Translations under genes and position numbers: made by a program
The notes under the pieces: model-generated
Told to the model about the DNA's origin: nothing
The model's database searches: none
What the model saw: only the letters and a program-made list of their open reading frames with translations
In this document: positions 44,904-54,739 of the stretch, one piece after another
Position numbering within the stretch: position 1 is the stretch's first letter
Layout of the letters: each line of letters begins with the position of its first letter
Origin: Nocardia sp. BMG51109
GTDB lineage: Bacteria; Actinomycetota; Actinomycetes; Mycobacteriales; Mycobacteriaceae
Direction of reading: 5' to 3'
NCBI RefSeq assembly: GCF_000526215.1
Contig: NZ_JAFQ01000004.1
Location: 3,658,001 to 3,722,000, forward strand
Length of the DNA: 64,000 nucleotides

Positions 44904-45539
44904 CTAGGTTGCTTCGAAGGTGGTAGCTACCACCTGGCGGACATGATCCATTGTCGCGGAACCGGTTTCGCGGCCGACCGAGGTCATGTCGACCTCGGGG
45001 AGGCCGCAGGCCACGGCCCACCGCCAGGGCTCGAGATCGCCGTCGACGTTCAGGGCGAAGCCGTGGCTGGTGATGCCGCGGCTCTGGCGCATGCCGATGG
45101 AGACGATCTTGCGGCCGGTCGCGGCGGTCCACACGCCGGTGAGAAGTTCGGAGCCGGGCGGTGTGTCGCGGCGCTCGGCGGCGACGCCCAGCGTGCCGAG
45201 CGCGTCGATCAGGCGGTACTCGACTTCGCGGATGTAGTCGACCACGCCCTCGCCCGGCTGTAACCGGACGATCAGGTAGCCGACGAGCTGACCGGGGCCG
45301 TGGTAGGTGAGCTGGCCGCCGCGGGTGGTCTCGACGACCGGGATGTGGTGGGCCGGATCGGGCAGATGCTCGCGCGGGGTGCGCCGGCCGATCGTGTAGA
45401 CCTGGGGATGGCTGAGCAGCCACAGCGAGTCCGGGCGTTCGCCGCGGTGGCGCTGGTCCACCATGTCGGCCATGCGCTCCATCGCCTTGTCGTAGTCGAC
45501 GAGCTCGTCCTGGATCAACGTCAGCGGCCTGGACCTCAT
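44904..45539 (-). CDS. lipB: Lipoyl(octanoyl) transferase LipB
   Basis: 211-residue octanoyl-[ACP]:protein N-octanoyltransferase, first step of lipoate assembly on dehydrogenase and glycine-cleavage subunits. Hallmarks are RGGQLTYHGPGQLVGY (73-88), the catalytic Lys144 in GRKIVSIGMRQSRGITSHGFALN, and the catalytic Cys178 in ACGLPEVDMTS. Length matches the family. lipA is usually adjacent in actinobacteria but is not next to it here. Confidence 0.93.
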   Translation of the reverse strand: MRSRPLTLIQDELVDYDKAMERMADMVDQRHRGERPDSLWLLSHPQVYTIGRRTPREHLPDPAHHIPVVETTRGGQLTYHGPGQLVGYLIVRLQPGEGVVDYIREVEYRLIDALGTLGVAAERRDTPPGSELLTGVWTAATGRKIVSIGMRQSRGITSHGFALNVDGDLEPWRWAVACGLPEVDMTSVGRETGSATMDHVRQVVATTFEAT

Positions 45540-45657
45540 GCTCCGACGATACCGCCGCTCGGAGCCGGGAAACGCCTCCCTGTCGGAGCCTCGGAGTACG
45601 GTCGGACTCGACGGTCCCAGGGGAAATGAGCCGGCTTCGCCAGGAAGGAGGGGAGAG

Positions 45658-46170
45658 GTGGCGACAAGCGCCGATGTGCTGGTCGACGCATACGAACGGA
45701 TCCGGGAGGTGGTGCACGAGGCGGCCGACGGCCTGGACGAGCAGGCGCTGACCTACCGCATTGATCCGGGGGCGAACTCGATTGCGTGGCTGATCTGGCA
45801 TCTGACCCGGGTGCAGGACGATCACGTCGCGGATGTGGCGGGCACCGAACAGGTGTGGACCGCGCAGGGCTGGTATGACCGTTTCGCGCTACCGATCGGC
45901 AAGGACGCCACGGGCTACGGCGACGGTCCCGCCGACGTCGCGCGCATTCAGGCCCCGGCCGACCTGCTGACCGGCTACTACGACGCGGTGCACGAGCAGA
46001 CGCTGCACTACCTCCGCGGCCTCACCGACGCGGATCTGGATCGCGTCGTCGACACCTTCTGGACGCCGCCGGTGACGCTCGGCGTCCGGCTCGTCAGCGT
46101 GATCGGTGACGATCTACAGCATGCCGGTCAGGCCGCGTACCTGCGCGGCGTCATCCAGCGGACGAGGTAG
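45658..46170 (+). CDS. DinB-like/DUF664 family protein
   Basis: 170-residue four-helix protein of the DinB/YfiT-like superfamily: LVDAYERIREVVHEAADGLDEQALTYRIDPGANSIAWLIWHLTRVQDDHVADVAG. The conserved histidines (H in WHLTRVQDDH, and HAGQAAYLRG near the end) form the usual metal site. Relatives include mycothiol-dependent enzymes. GTG 45658 has GGAGGGGAG upstream; a longer frame to 45538 is unsupported. It is convergent with, and overlaps by 20 bases, the DUF475 gene. Confidence 0.75.
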   Translation: MATSADVLVDAYERIREVVHEAADGLDEQALTYRIDPGANSIAWLIWHLTRVQDDHVADVAGTEQVWTAQGWYDRFALPIGKDATGYGDGPADVARIQAPADLLTGYYDAVHEQTLHYLRGLTDADLDRVVDTFWTPPVTLGVRLVSVIGDDLQHAGQAAYLRGVIQRTR

Positions 46171-47269
46171 CGGCCGTCAGGTCGTGCTCCTGTGACGCGT
46201 CGTCGCGGCTTCGATGGCGCCGGTTGTGCACGATGCTGCTGATGAACGCCGCCCCGATGATCGTGACGCCGAGCAGGCCGGTGACGATCTCGTTGAGGTG
46301 GTGGCCGGTGGAGTAGAGCAGGACGGCGGCCAGGGCGCCGATGGCCCAGTGCGCGCCGTGCTCGAGGTAGACGTACTCCGACAGGGTGCCGTGCCGGACC
46401 AGGAACACGGTGATCGAGCGGACGAACATCGACCCGATCAGGCCGAGCCCGAGGGCGATGATGATCGGGTCGGCGGTGATCGCGAACGCTCCGATGACAC
46501 CGTCGAAGGAGAACGACGCGTCCAATACCTCGAGGTAGAGGAAGCCGAAGAATCCGGCCTTTCCGGTCGCGACGACCAGCGGGCCCGGTCCGCTGCGTTC
46601 CGCCTCGTGTTCGCCGTCCAGCGCCTCGCTCAGTCCGTTGACCAGGATGTAGGTGACGATGCCCAGCACACCGGCGACCATCACCACGTCGGCCTTGTTG
46701 TCGGCGGTGATGAAGCCCGCGGCCACCACGAGCGCCAGCAGCGACACGACGGTGGGGAACATCGGGAACCGGCCCAGCCGCGCCAGCGGCCGCTCCAGCC
46801 AGGTCAGCCAGGTGAATTCGCGGCTGTTGCAGACGAAGTCGAGGAACAGCATCAGCAGGAACATCCCGCCGAATGCCGCGATCTTCGGATTGGCCTCGTT
46901 CAGCAGCGTCTCGTAGCTCGGTCGTCCGTCGGCGAAGTAGGCCGCGCCGTCGGGCGGGGGATTCAGGGCCAGCTCGAAGGCGTTCAGCGGATCGAGGTGG
47001 GCGGTGATCGCGACGATGACCAGCGGGAACACCAGCCGCATGCCGAACACCGCGATGATCACGCCGATGGTGAGGAACATCCGTTGCCAGAACACGCTCA
47101 TGCGCTGCAACACGCTGGCGTTGACCACCGCGTTGTCGAACGACAGCGACACCTCGAGGATGCCGAGGATTACCGCGAGGAGCAGGGCTTCCGGGCCGCC
47201 GTAGATCAGTGCGGCAACCAGGGAGAGCGCGGTAACTATGAATGACAGGGCGAACACACGCACGAACAT
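46151..47269 (-). CDS. DUF475 (TerC-related) membrane protein
   Basis: 372-residue polytopic membrane protein with nine to ten helices. Two family-typical acidic motifs are EVSLSFDNAVVNASVL (about 39-54) and EVLDASFSFDGVIGAF, matching the paired DN/DG motifs of DUF475 and TerC-like transporters, which are linked to metal-ion handling. An acidic cytosolic loop follows NGLSEALDGEHEAE. It is monocistronic as far as seen. Confidence 0.85.
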   Translation of the reverse strand: MFVRVFALSFIVTALSLVAALIYGGPEALLLAVILGILEVSLSFDNAVVNASVLQRMSVFWQRMFLTIGVIIAVFGMRLVFPLVIVAITAHLDPLNAFELALNPPPDGAAYFADGRPSYETLLNEANPKIAAFGGMFLLMLFLDFVCNSREFTWLTWLERPLARLGRFPMFPTVVSLLALVVAAGFITADNKADVVMVAGVLGIVTYILVNGLSEALDGEHEAERSGPGPLVVATGKAGFFGFLYLEVLDASFSFDGVIGAFAITADPIIIALGLGLIGSMFVRSITVFLVRHGTLSEYVYLEHGAHWAIGALAAVLLYSTGHHLNEIVTGLLGVTIIGAAFISSIVHNRRHRSRDDASQEHDLTAATSSAG

Positions 47270-47442
47270 GCCGATGCCTTTCGCAGTAGACCGAACCCGC
47301 GGGGGTCTTGTGGATCTCCACGGGCAGCGGCAGCCAGAGTGCCCGCAACCCTCACTCGATTGTTGCAGCCAAATGGAAGAAACGACAATCGGTACAGATT
47401 GTGAGATCGGGTGAGCCTATCCGGAACCCCATACATTCCTTC

Positions 47443-47480
47443 GTACCAGCCGTGGGTCTCAGTACCAGCCGTGGGCTTGC
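47443..47480. repeat. 19-bp duplication at a stop codon
   Basis: GTACCAGCCGTGGG occurs at 47443 and 47462, 19 bases apart. The copy at 47462 encodes the C-terminal HGWY of the lysozyme-fold protein and the other lies just beyond its stop codon. Confidence 0.8.
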
Positions 47481-48235
47481 CAGAACGCCCACGCACCGTC
47501 CGGCCCGCCATAGCGTTTGTTCATGTAGTCGTAGGTCCAGCGGATCTGGGTCACCGGATTACAGCACCAGTCCGGACCGGCGGTGCTCATCTTGTGTGCC
47601 GGAAGTGCCTGGCCCAGCCCGTAGGCGCCCGACGTCGGGTTCACGGCGAAGACGTTCCAGCTGCTCTCCCGGGTGATGACGTTGTCGAAGGACGAGAACT
47701 GGTGCGGTGGAACGATGAAGCGGGCCATGGTCTGCGGGGCGAGCCGGAAGGCCGGCAGCACCACGCCCAGACCGATGCCGACCAGGTCGGGAACCAGCGC
47801 CGAGCCCGCCTGCGTGCGTCCGAGGCAGGTATCCGCGTCCCGGGCCCGGGCGGCCTGCGCCTTCACTCGGTCGGCGGCCTCGTCCGAGTCGAGGGCGTGG
47901 TCGCCGAGGGGCTGGTCGCTGAGGGGCTGGTCGCCGAGGGAATGGGCCCAGCCGTCCGGACCGGCCGGTGCCGCGGCGGGCTCGGCGGCCGCGGCATCGT
48001 TCTCGGCCGGGCCGGGGACCGCATCGTCCGGACCGGCCGGAGCGGTGTCGGCCAGAGCCGTGCCGGCGGTGCGGGTCGGTGCCGTGCAGGCGGCGGCTCT
48101 GGAGACCGGGTCGTCGTAGGCCGCCGCATCCTCCGCGGCGGCGACGGCGGCGCAAACCGTCAGGGCGCCCGTTGCCAGAACCACGACAATGGCCGTACGG
48201 GCCAAGCGCATAGTGCGCGATCTCGGCTGCGGCAT
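47459..48235 (-). CDS. Secreted lysozyme-fold protein (transglycosylase-like)
   Basis: 258-residue exported protein: a signal peptide (ARTAIVVVLATGALTVCAAVAAAE), then an Ala/Pro/Asp-rich linker including a 15-base in-frame repeat (DQPLS-DQPLG-DHALD). The C-terminal domain (about 165-258) reads NVITRESSWNVFAVNPTSGAYGLGQALPAHKM then DWCCNPVTQIRWTYDYMNKRYGG. The ESSW...NPTSGAYGLGQ pattern with a candidate catalytic Glu is the lytic-transglycosylase/aggregation-promoting-factor fold, so peptidoglycan remodelling is likely. ATG 48235 is chosen since AAGGAG is about ten bases upstream. Confidence 0.8.
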   Translation of the reverse strand: MPQPRSRTMRLARTAIVVVLATGALTVCAAVAAAEDAAAYDDPVSRAAACTAPTRTAGTALADTAPAGPDDAVPGPAENDAAAAEPAAAPAGPDGWAHSLGDQPLSDQPLGDHALDSDEAADRVKAQAARARDADTCLGRTQAGSALVPDLVGIGLGVVLPAFRLAPQTMARFIVPPHQFSSFDNVITRESSWNVFAVNPTSGAYGLGQALPAHKMSTAGPDWCCNPVTQIRWTYDYMNKRYGGPDGAWAFWQAHGWY

Positions 48236-48354
48236 CGCGAGCACGCTCCTTCCGCGTCGGCATGCGAATCCCGAAAGGCCGATGGTGCGAATAAGAGCAA
48301 ACCATTAGTTATCGATAGGGGCGGAGAGGTTCCCCGGCGTGTCTGTGGTTCAGG

Positions 48355-49971
48355 TCACATGTCCATGCCGAGTAGTGTCCGCAGGTGCCGCGGCGAGGGT
48401 GATCCGTGGGCCAGCATGGCATCGTGCCACCCGCGCAGCGATACGGCGGCAGGGCGGGCATCGGCGATCGCCGACATCTCCGTGTAGCCCACGAAATAGG
48501 TGGACAGCTGGGTCGAGCTCAGCTGCGCACGCCGCCACTTGCCGGCCGCCTCGCCCTCCTCCTGGAAGCCGCGGTGCAGCATCAGATCCATCGCCTCGGA
48601 CTCGCTCAGCCCGTCGCAGTGCACGCCCTGATCCAGAATCGCGTTGATGGTCGTGCGCAGCAGCGACTTCAGCCGCTGCAGGCGCACCGGCACGCCACCG
48701 AAACCGTGGTCGGCCATCAGCCGTTCCGCGTAGCAGGCCCAGCCCTCGATGAAGGTGCCGCTGGCGCACAGCCCGCGCGCCGCCGTCGAACCGCGGAACC
48801 GCCGCGCGTGCGCCAGTTGCAGGAAGTGCCCCGGCATCGCCTCGTGCACGGCGAGATTGCACAGCATGTGATTGTTGTATTCGCGATAGAATGACGCCAC
48901 CCGCTCGGTCGGCCAGTCCGCCGGTGCCGGGGAAATGGCGTAAAGGGTTGGCAGATCACTGGTTTCGAGCGGTCCCACGGAATCGCAGTAGGCGACGGCG
49001 ACACCCCGCGCGAATTCCGGCATTTCCAGCACGACCAGGGCATCGTCGACGGGCGTGACCAGATCGTGTGCGCGGGTGAAGGATTCGGCATCGGCCAGCG
49101 CCGTCTCGGCGACCGAGACGACGGTGTCGTCGTCGGGGCGGTCGGCCGACAACTTGGCCAGTGCGGTGCGGACGGTGTCGTCGTCCGGGTCGGCCACGCC
49201 GAGTAGTTCGCCTGCGGCCGAGCGTATTTCGTCGGATACCAGGTCCAGGTGACGGTGCGCGCGGTCGAGCAGGTCGGCGGCGCTCAGCTCGGTGTCGAGG
49301 GTGTGCCACAGCTTGGCCTCCCACAGCCGCCGGCCCAGCCGCGGGTCCCGGGCGGAGTGCTCGAGGCGATGGGTGAGCCAGCCGGTGAATTCGCTCAGCG
49401 CCGCCGAGGCGGCCGCGGCGGCCGGGCCGATATCGGCGCCCGGCACCTGCTCGGCCAGCCTCGGGACCTGGTCGCGGATCAGCCCGGCGACGCCGCCGAA
49501 CTGCCCGATCGCGGTCTCGACGTGGATGCGCGGGCACTCCCGCAGGACCGTGCGCGCGGTGGCCAGCGCGTCGGGCAGGGCCTCGAGCCGGGCGGCGAGC
49601 AGTTCCAGTCGCCGGTCGGGCGGCGCGAACGGCCGCTCGAGCAGGTTGTAGAGCAGCGGTCCGGGATTGTGCAGCAACGGATTCCATTCGTGTTCGCGCA
49701 GCTCGGTGAGCGCGAACAGCTCCGCGTCGGCCGCCTGTTGCAGCAGCGCGTGGTCGATGCGATCCTCCGGCGGCAGCTCCAGCTCGTCCACCTCGGCCAG
49801 CGTGTGCGACGCCTCCCGCAGCATCGCCGTCTGCGCCCGCACCGCGTCCTCGGACCAGTCCGGCAGGCGATCGTCGGCGCGGTGATCGCCGACCGCCGCC
49901 GCGACGGCCGGGTCCGCCCGCAGGACGGCGTCGACGATCCGTTCCGCTCGGTGCACGAAGGTCTCCGACAT
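48355..49971 (-). CDS. DUF885 family metallopeptidase-like protein
   Basis: 538-residue soluble protein of DUF885. It carries a zinc-type HEAMPGH motif (HExxxH) in CNLAVHEAMPGHFLQLAHARRF, then the downstream acidic ligand region FIEGWACYAERLMADHG. The C-terminal segment YFVGYTEMSAIADAR and the helical N-terminus match family layout. Members are putative peptidases with few known substrates. ATG 49971 is preferred over 49980. Confidence 0.85.
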   Translation of the reverse strand: MSETFVHRAERIVDAVLRADPAVAAAVGDHRADDRLPDWSEDAVRAQTAMLREASHTLAEVDELELPPEDRIDHALLQQAADAELFALTELREHEWNPLLHNPGPLLYNLLERPFAPPDRRLELLAARLEALPDALATARTVLRECPRIHVETAIGQFGGVAGLIRDQVPRLAEQVPGADIGPAAAAASAALSEFTGWLTHRLEHSARDPRLGRRLWEAKLWHTLDTELSAADLLDRAHRHLDLVSDEIRSAAGELLGVADPDDDTVRTALAKLSADRPDDDTVVSVAETALADAESFTRAHDLVTPVDDALVVLEMPEFARGVAVAYCDSVGPLETSDLPTLYAISPAPADWPTERVASFYREYNNHMLCNLAVHEAMPGHFLQLAHARRFRGSTAARGLCASGTFIEGWACYAERLMADHGFGGVPVRLQRLKSLLRTTINAILDQGVHCDGLSESEAMDLMLHRGFQEEGEAAGKWRRAQLSSTQLSTYFVGYTEMSAIADARPAAVSLRGWHDAMLAHGSPSPRHLRTLLGMDM

Positions 49972-50125
49972 GCGCGCCACGGTACCCGGCGTGGCATGAT
50001 CGTCTTCGGTCCGGCAGGATTCGATCGAGCACTTGCCCTCCGAAATATCCGGTACCGATACGAAATCCGCGCGAATGCGAGAAACTCGGTGTCGGAAACG
50101 ACCCGGACGATGTCAGGGAGTAACG

Positions 50126-50959
50126 ATGGCCCAGCCTTCTGCCGCTTATCCGAGCGTGGCGCCGGTCGGGGTGGACACCACCCGCGCCAGCATCGCCCGC
50201 GTCTACGACGCGGCCCTCAACGGCAAGGACAATTTCGAGGTCGACCGCACGGTTCTCGAACAGGTGCGCGCCGTGGCCCCGCAGGTGAACGACCTGGCCT
50301 GGGCCAACCGGGATTTCCTCATCCGGATCTGCCGCTTCCTGGCCGGCCAGGCGGGTATCGATCAGTACCTGGACCTGGGCTCGGGCCTGCCGACGGCGGA
50401 GAACACCCACCAGGTGGTGCAGCGCGTCCGGCCTGCGGCGCGGGTGGTCTATGTCGACAACGACCCGATGGTGCTGGCGCATGCGCGGGCGCTGCTGGAG
50501 GAGAATCCGGATACCAGCATCGTCACCGGCGACATCTTCCGGCCACTGGACGTGCTCGCGAATCCGGTGGTGCGCAGCGAGCTGGATTTCGGCCGGCCGC
50601 TGGCGATTTTCCATATCGGCACGATGCACCACTATCTGGGCGACGACGGTGCGGCGCTGCTGCAGACCTATATCGATGCGATGCCGTCGGGGTCCTATCT
50701 CGCCATTGCTCATTTCTGCGATCCGGAGACGCCCGAGTCCAGCGAGCTGGCCCGGCAGATGGAGGAGAAGTTCGTACACAGCCCGATGGGCAGCGGGCGG
50801 TTCCGCACACACGCGGAGATCCGGGCGATGTTCGGCACCCTCGAGCTGGTCGAGCCGGGCCTGGTGCTGTGCGACGACTGGTGGCCGGACGGGCCGCGGC
50901 TGGCGCCGCTGTCCCCGGTGCGTCACTGCATCGTGGGCGGCGTCGGCCGTAAGCCGTAG
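50126..50959 (+). CDS. DUF574 family SAM-dependent methyltransferase
   Basis: 277-residue protein of the actinobacterial DUF574 (Methyltransf_19) family: ASIARVYDAALNGKDNFEVDR at the N-terminus, then the SAM site YLDLGSGLPTAENTHQVVQRV, VVYVDNDPMVLAHARALL and a variable acceptor region. Substrate unknown. ATG 50126 has CAGGGAG upstream. It is the first of three such genes in the window, at lower similarity to the two near 61-64 kb than they are to each other by eye. Confidence 0.9.
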   Translation: MAQPSAAYPSVAPVGVDTTRASIARVYDAALNGKDNFEVDRTVLEQVRAVAPQVNDLAWANRDFLIRICRFLAGQAGIDQYLDLGSGLPTAENTHQVVQRVRPAARVVYVDNDPMVLAHARALLEENPDTSIVTGDIFRPLDVLANPVVRSELDFGRPLAIFHIGTMHHYLGDDGAALLQTYIDAMPSGSYLAIAHFCDPETPESSELARQMEEKFVHSPMGSGRFRTHAEIRAMFGTLELVEPGLVLCDDWWPDGPRLAPLSPVRHCIVGGVGRKP

Positions 50960-50997
50960 ATTCCGGTTCCGTTCCGCCGCAGCGGTTTCGGTAGCTG

Positions 50998-52731
50998 CTA
51001 CAGGAGCCGGACGTTATGCTTCGCGGTCTCCAGGACCTCGTCGAAGTGGCCGCTGAGGGTCTGCTTGGCGAGGCTGAGCGTGAAGCCGGCGGCGGTTTCG
51101 GCGGGGACGTGGCCCGGAATCGCCAGCGCGTACTTGTCGACCAGCACGTCCAGCACGAACGGGCCGTCCCGGTGATTCAGCGCGGCGCGCAGGGCGGCCC
51201 GGATCTCGTTGGGCTGTTCGACCCGAATCCCGGTGGCGCCCAGGGCTTCCGCGACCCGGGCGAAGTTCGGGTTCCGGAAGCCGGTGCCGTAGGGGATGAG
51301 GCCGGCCTCCTGCTGTTCGATATTGACGAAGTCGAGCATGCTGTTGTTCAGCACGATGTGCACGACCGGCGTCCTGCGCTCCACCTCGGTGAGCAGGTCC
51401 CCGAGGCCGAGCATGGTGAAACCGCCGTCGCCGCACAGCGCGATGGTCTGGCGGTCGGGGAAGGCCAGTTGCGCGCCGAAGGCGTTGGGCGAGGCGTTCG
51501 CCATCGACGCCCACGAGAACGACCCGAACATGCGCCGGTTCGGCCCGTAGGTGATGTAGCGCGAGGCCCAGATCACCGCGGTGCCGGTGTCGACGAAGAA
51601 CAGGGCGTCGTCGTCGGCCTCCTCGTCCAGGATGGTGGCCAGGTACTCCGGCCGGATCGGCGTCATATCCGGGCCCTTGGTGACGTAATGCTGCATCTGC
51701 CTGCGGAAGCGGTCGGTGTGTTCGACGCACTTGTGCAGGAAATGGTCGTCGCTCTTCGGTTCCACCAGCGGCAGCAGCGCGTCGACGGTGGCGCCGACAT
51801 CACCCACGAGGCCGAGCTCGAGCGGGACCCGGCGGCCCAGATGTCGTGCCGTGCGGTCGATCTGGACCACCTTGACCTTCGACTGCGGCAGGAAGTTGGC
51901 GAACGGGAAGTCGGTGCCCAGCATGAGCAGCACGTCGCACTTGTTCACCGCCTCCCAGCAGCCGCCGTAGCCGACCAAGCCGGTCATCCCGACCGCGTTC
52001 GGGTTCTCGTACTCCAGCCACTGCTTGCCCTTCATCGAATAGCCCACGGGGGCTTGCAGTTTCGCGGCGAGCGCGCGAACCTGCGGTCCCGCGTCCGCGC
52101 ATCCGTCGCCGCCGAAGATCGCGATATTTCCCGCGGCGTTGATCAGGTCGGCCGTGGCGGCGACCTCGGCGGGCGCGGCCGGACCGATCTTGGTGCATGG
52201 AATCGGAACGCGCAGAGCGATATTCGGTGCGTCCTGTGCGGCCACATCGCCGGGGAGCGAGATGACGGTCGGGCCGTGTTCGGCGAGCGCGACCGTGATC
52301 GCGCTGCCGACGACGTGGTGCAGCTGCGCCGGATTGCCGATCCGGCCGATGTAGTGCGCCGCGGTGTCGAAGAACTTGTAGGGGTTCAGCTCCTCGACCG
52401 TATCGCTGTCCAGCACAACGGTTTCGCTGTCCCCGGCGATCGCGATCACCGGGGCGCCCTCCTTGCGGGCGTCGAGCAGGCCGTTGATCAGGTGCGCCAC
52501 GCCGGGGCCGGCGGTGCCGCACACCGCGACCGGCCGCCCGGTCAGGCATGCCTCGGCGACGGCGGCGAACACCCCGAACTCCTCGTGTCGCACGTGGACG
52601 AAGTCGATGGAGCCGTTGCGACGCATCGCATCGATCACCGGGTTCAGCGCGTCGCCGACGATGCCGTAGCAGCGCCGCACCCCGGCCGAAGCGAGCATTT
52701 CCCACAAACCGTCCGCGACGTTCTTCGCCAT
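50998..52731 (-). CDS. poxB: Pyruvate:quinone oxidoreductase, PoxB type
   Basis: 577-residue thiamine-diphosphate and FAD enzyme. The PYR-domain glutamate is in HVRHEEFGVFAAVAEA and the ThDP-binding motif is CGDGGFTMLGLGDLLTEVERRTPVVHIVLNNSMLDF. The C-terminal region (DVLVDKYALAIPGHVPAETAAGF) resembles the membrane-binding tail of PoxB/Pqo. It oxidises pyruvate to acetate and CO2, passing electrons to quinone. The ribosome site is near-consensus upstream of ATG 52731. No operon partner is evident. Confidence 0.9.
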   Translation of the reverse strand: MAKNVADGLWEMLASAGVRRCYGIVGDALNPVIDAMRRNGSIDFVHVRHEEFGVFAAVAEACLTGRPVAVCGTAGPGVAHLINGLLDARKEGAPVIAIAGDSETVVLDSDTVEELNPYKFFDTAAHYIGRIGNPAQLHHVVGSAITVALAEHGPTVISLPGDVAAQDAPNIALRVPIPCTKIGPAAPAEVAATADLINAAGNIAIFGGDGCADAGPQVRALAAKLQAPVGYSMKGKQWLEYENPNAVGMTGLVGYGGCWEAVNKCDVLLMLGTDFPFANFLPQSKVKVVQIDRTARHLGRRVPLELGLVGDVGATVDALLPLVEPKSDDHFLHKCVEHTDRFRRQMQHYVTKGPDMTPIRPEYLATILDEEADDDALFFVDTGTAVIWASRYITYGPNRRMFGSFSWASMANASPNAFGAQLAFPDRQTIALCGDGGFTMLGLGDLLTEVERRTPVVHIVLNNSMLDFVNIEQQEAGLIPYGTGFRNPNFARVAEALGATGIRVEQPNEIRAALRAALNHRDGPFVLDVLVDKYALAIPGHVPAETAAGFTLSLAKQTLSGHFDEVLETAKHNVRLL

Positions 52732-52927
52732 TGCCGCTCTCCCTCGTGAGTGCTTGCGGTGTGGATCACGCGGTGGTGCAGAGGCAGTCGATACAGACCG
52801 ATTGGTCGGGATGCTACCGGTTGGGCGGGCCGGCGGCGGCGACTGTTATCGGAATGCGAGCTACGCGGACACAGAACTGCCCCCGCCGCATCGGGTGCGG
52901 CGGGGGCAGAACTCGCGGAAGCGGCGG

Positions 52928-54739
52928 CTAACCGGTCGTCGTCGGGTCCGGCTTCTTACCGTCCTCGGGCACCTTCACCTCGTCGGAGTCCTCGGCGTCG
53001 GGGTCCTTGGTATCGGAGTCCTTGTCGCCCTCCGATACCTCCTCCGTCTCGACCGGCTCGGTGACCAGGCCGAACTCGCTGTCGTGCTGTTCGGTACCGG
53101 CCAGCACGGCATTCTCGATCAGCAGCGCGCCGTGTTTCTCGCGCAGGATGATCGGGTCCTGGGACACGTCCTTGTACAGCGCCACACACATCAGGCCCAT
53201 CACGATGGCGAACGGTAGTGATACCACTGTCGTGAGGGCCTGGAGACCGTTCAAGGCCCCGTCGAGTTCGTTCGCGTCGGCGATGACCAGCATGATGGCG
53301 GCGACCGCGCCGGTGGCGGCGCCCCAGAAGGTCACCGTCACCTTGGACGGTTCCAGGCTGCCCTTCTCCGACAGCGTGCCCATCACGATGGAGGCGGCGT
53401 CGGCGCCGGAGACGAAGAAGATCGCGACCAGCACCATCACCAGCGCGGCGGTGATCGAAGGGATCGGATATTCATCGAGCAGATGGAACAGCGCGAAGTT
53501 GGAATCGACGGATCCGCCCGGTTCGGTCAGATCGTGGCTCTCGCGCTGCTGGAAGATGGCCGCGCCACCGAAGATCACGAACCACACCAGGCTCACCAGG
53601 CTGGGCACCAGCAGCACGCCGGTGACGAACTGGCGGATGGTGCGCCCGCGGCTGATCCGCGCGATGAACATGCCGACGAACGGGGTCCACGAGATCCACC
53701 ACGCCCAGTAGAAGATCGTCCACTGCGACAGCCAGCTCTTCTCGGCGTCGCCGCCGATCGCCGCGGTGCGCGAGGCCATCGCGGGCAGCTTGTCGATGTA
53801 GTCGCCGAACGTGGTCGGCAGCAGGTTGAGCATGAACAGCGTCGGGCCCAGCACGAAGACGAAGATCGCGATGATCAGGGCCAGCACCATGTTGATGTTC
53901 GACAGCCACTGGATACCGCGGTCGATGCCCGAGATCGCGGAGAAGATGAACGCGATGGTCAGCGCCGTGATGATCGAGACCAAGCCGACCTTGCCGATCG
54001 AATCGACCCAGCCGTTGAACTCCATGCCCGCGCCGATCTGCAGCGCACCCAGGCCCAGCGAGGCGGCCGAGCCGAACAGGGTCGCCCAGATCGCCATCAT
54101 GTCGATCGCGCGGCCGGCCAGCCCCTCGGACCGTCGGCCCATGATCGGGCGGAACACCGACGAGATCAGCTGTGAGCGGCCCTTGCGGAAGGTGCCGTAG
54201 GCGATGGCCAGGCCGGCCACGGCGTAGATGGCCCACGGGTGCAGCGTCCAGTGGAACAGCGTCTGCGCCATCGCCGCCTCGATCGCCTGGTCGGTCTCCG
54301 GGTCGGCGGTGCCCGGCGGCGGCTTCACGAAGTACGTCAGCGGTTCGGCGACGCCCCAGAACATCAGGCCGATGCCCATGCCGGCGCTGAACATCATCGC
54401 GATCCAGGACACGGTTTTGAACTCGGGTCCCTCGTCGTCGTCGCCGAGCGGGATCTTGCCGTACCGGCTGGCCGCCAGCCAGATGACATAGACGACAAAA
54501 GCAGACGCGATCAGGACGAATAGCCAACCGGTATTGGTAATGACCCAGGATTGCGCATTCGACGACGCGGACCCGAGGCCCGCCTGATCGAAGATGCCCC
54601 AGGCGACAAAAGCCAACGAGCCGATCGCGGTGACGCCGAATACCAGCCGATCCAAGCCGCGATTGCGATGCGACTCTGCGGTCGGATTCTCGACGCTGTC
54701 ATCTGATCCGTCGGATATGCGGTCGGTGTCTATCGACAT
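52928..54739 (-). CDS. BCCT family transporter (BetP/OpuD-like)
   Basis: 603-residue transporter with 12 helices and a charged cytosolic C-terminal tail rich in Asp/Glu. Family motifs are SAGMGIGLMFWGVAEPLTYF, FHWTLHPWAIYAVAGLAIAYG, the substrate-site helix TIFYWAWWISWTPFVGMFIARISRGRTIRQF and FFVSGADAASIVMG. It should import betaine, choline or carnitine coupled to sodium or protons, often under osmotic control. ATG 54739 has GAAAGGAA upstream; longer frames run into the promoter region. Confidence 0.92.
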   Translation of the reverse strand: MSIDTDRISDGSDDSVENPTAESHRNRGLDRLVFGVTAIGSLAFVAWGIFDQAGLGSASSNAQSWVITNTGWLFVLIASAFVVYVIWLAASRYGKIPLGDDDEGPEFKTVSWIAMMFSAGMGIGLMFWGVAEPLTYFVKPPPGTADPETDQAIEAAMAQTLFHWTLHPWAIYAVAGLAIAYGTFRKGRSQLISSVFRPIMGRRSEGLAGRAIDMMAIWATLFGSAASLGLGALQIGAGMEFNGWVDSIGKVGLVSIITALTIAFIFSAISGIDRGIQWLSNINMVLALIIAIFVFVLGPTLFMLNLLPTTFGDYIDKLPAMASRTAAIGGDAEKSWLSQWTIFYWAWWISWTPFVGMFIARISRGRTIRQFVTGVLLVPSLVSLVWFVIFGGAAIFQQRESHDLTEPGGSVDSNFALFHLLDEYPIPSITAALVMVLVAIFFVSGADAASIVMGTLSEKGSLEPSKVTVTFWGAATGAVAAIMLVIADANELDGALNGLQALTTVVSLPFAIVMGLMCVALYKDVSQDPIILREKHGALLIENAVLAGTEQHDSEFGLVTEPVETEEVSEGDKDSDTKDPDAEDSDEVKVPEDGKKPDPTTTG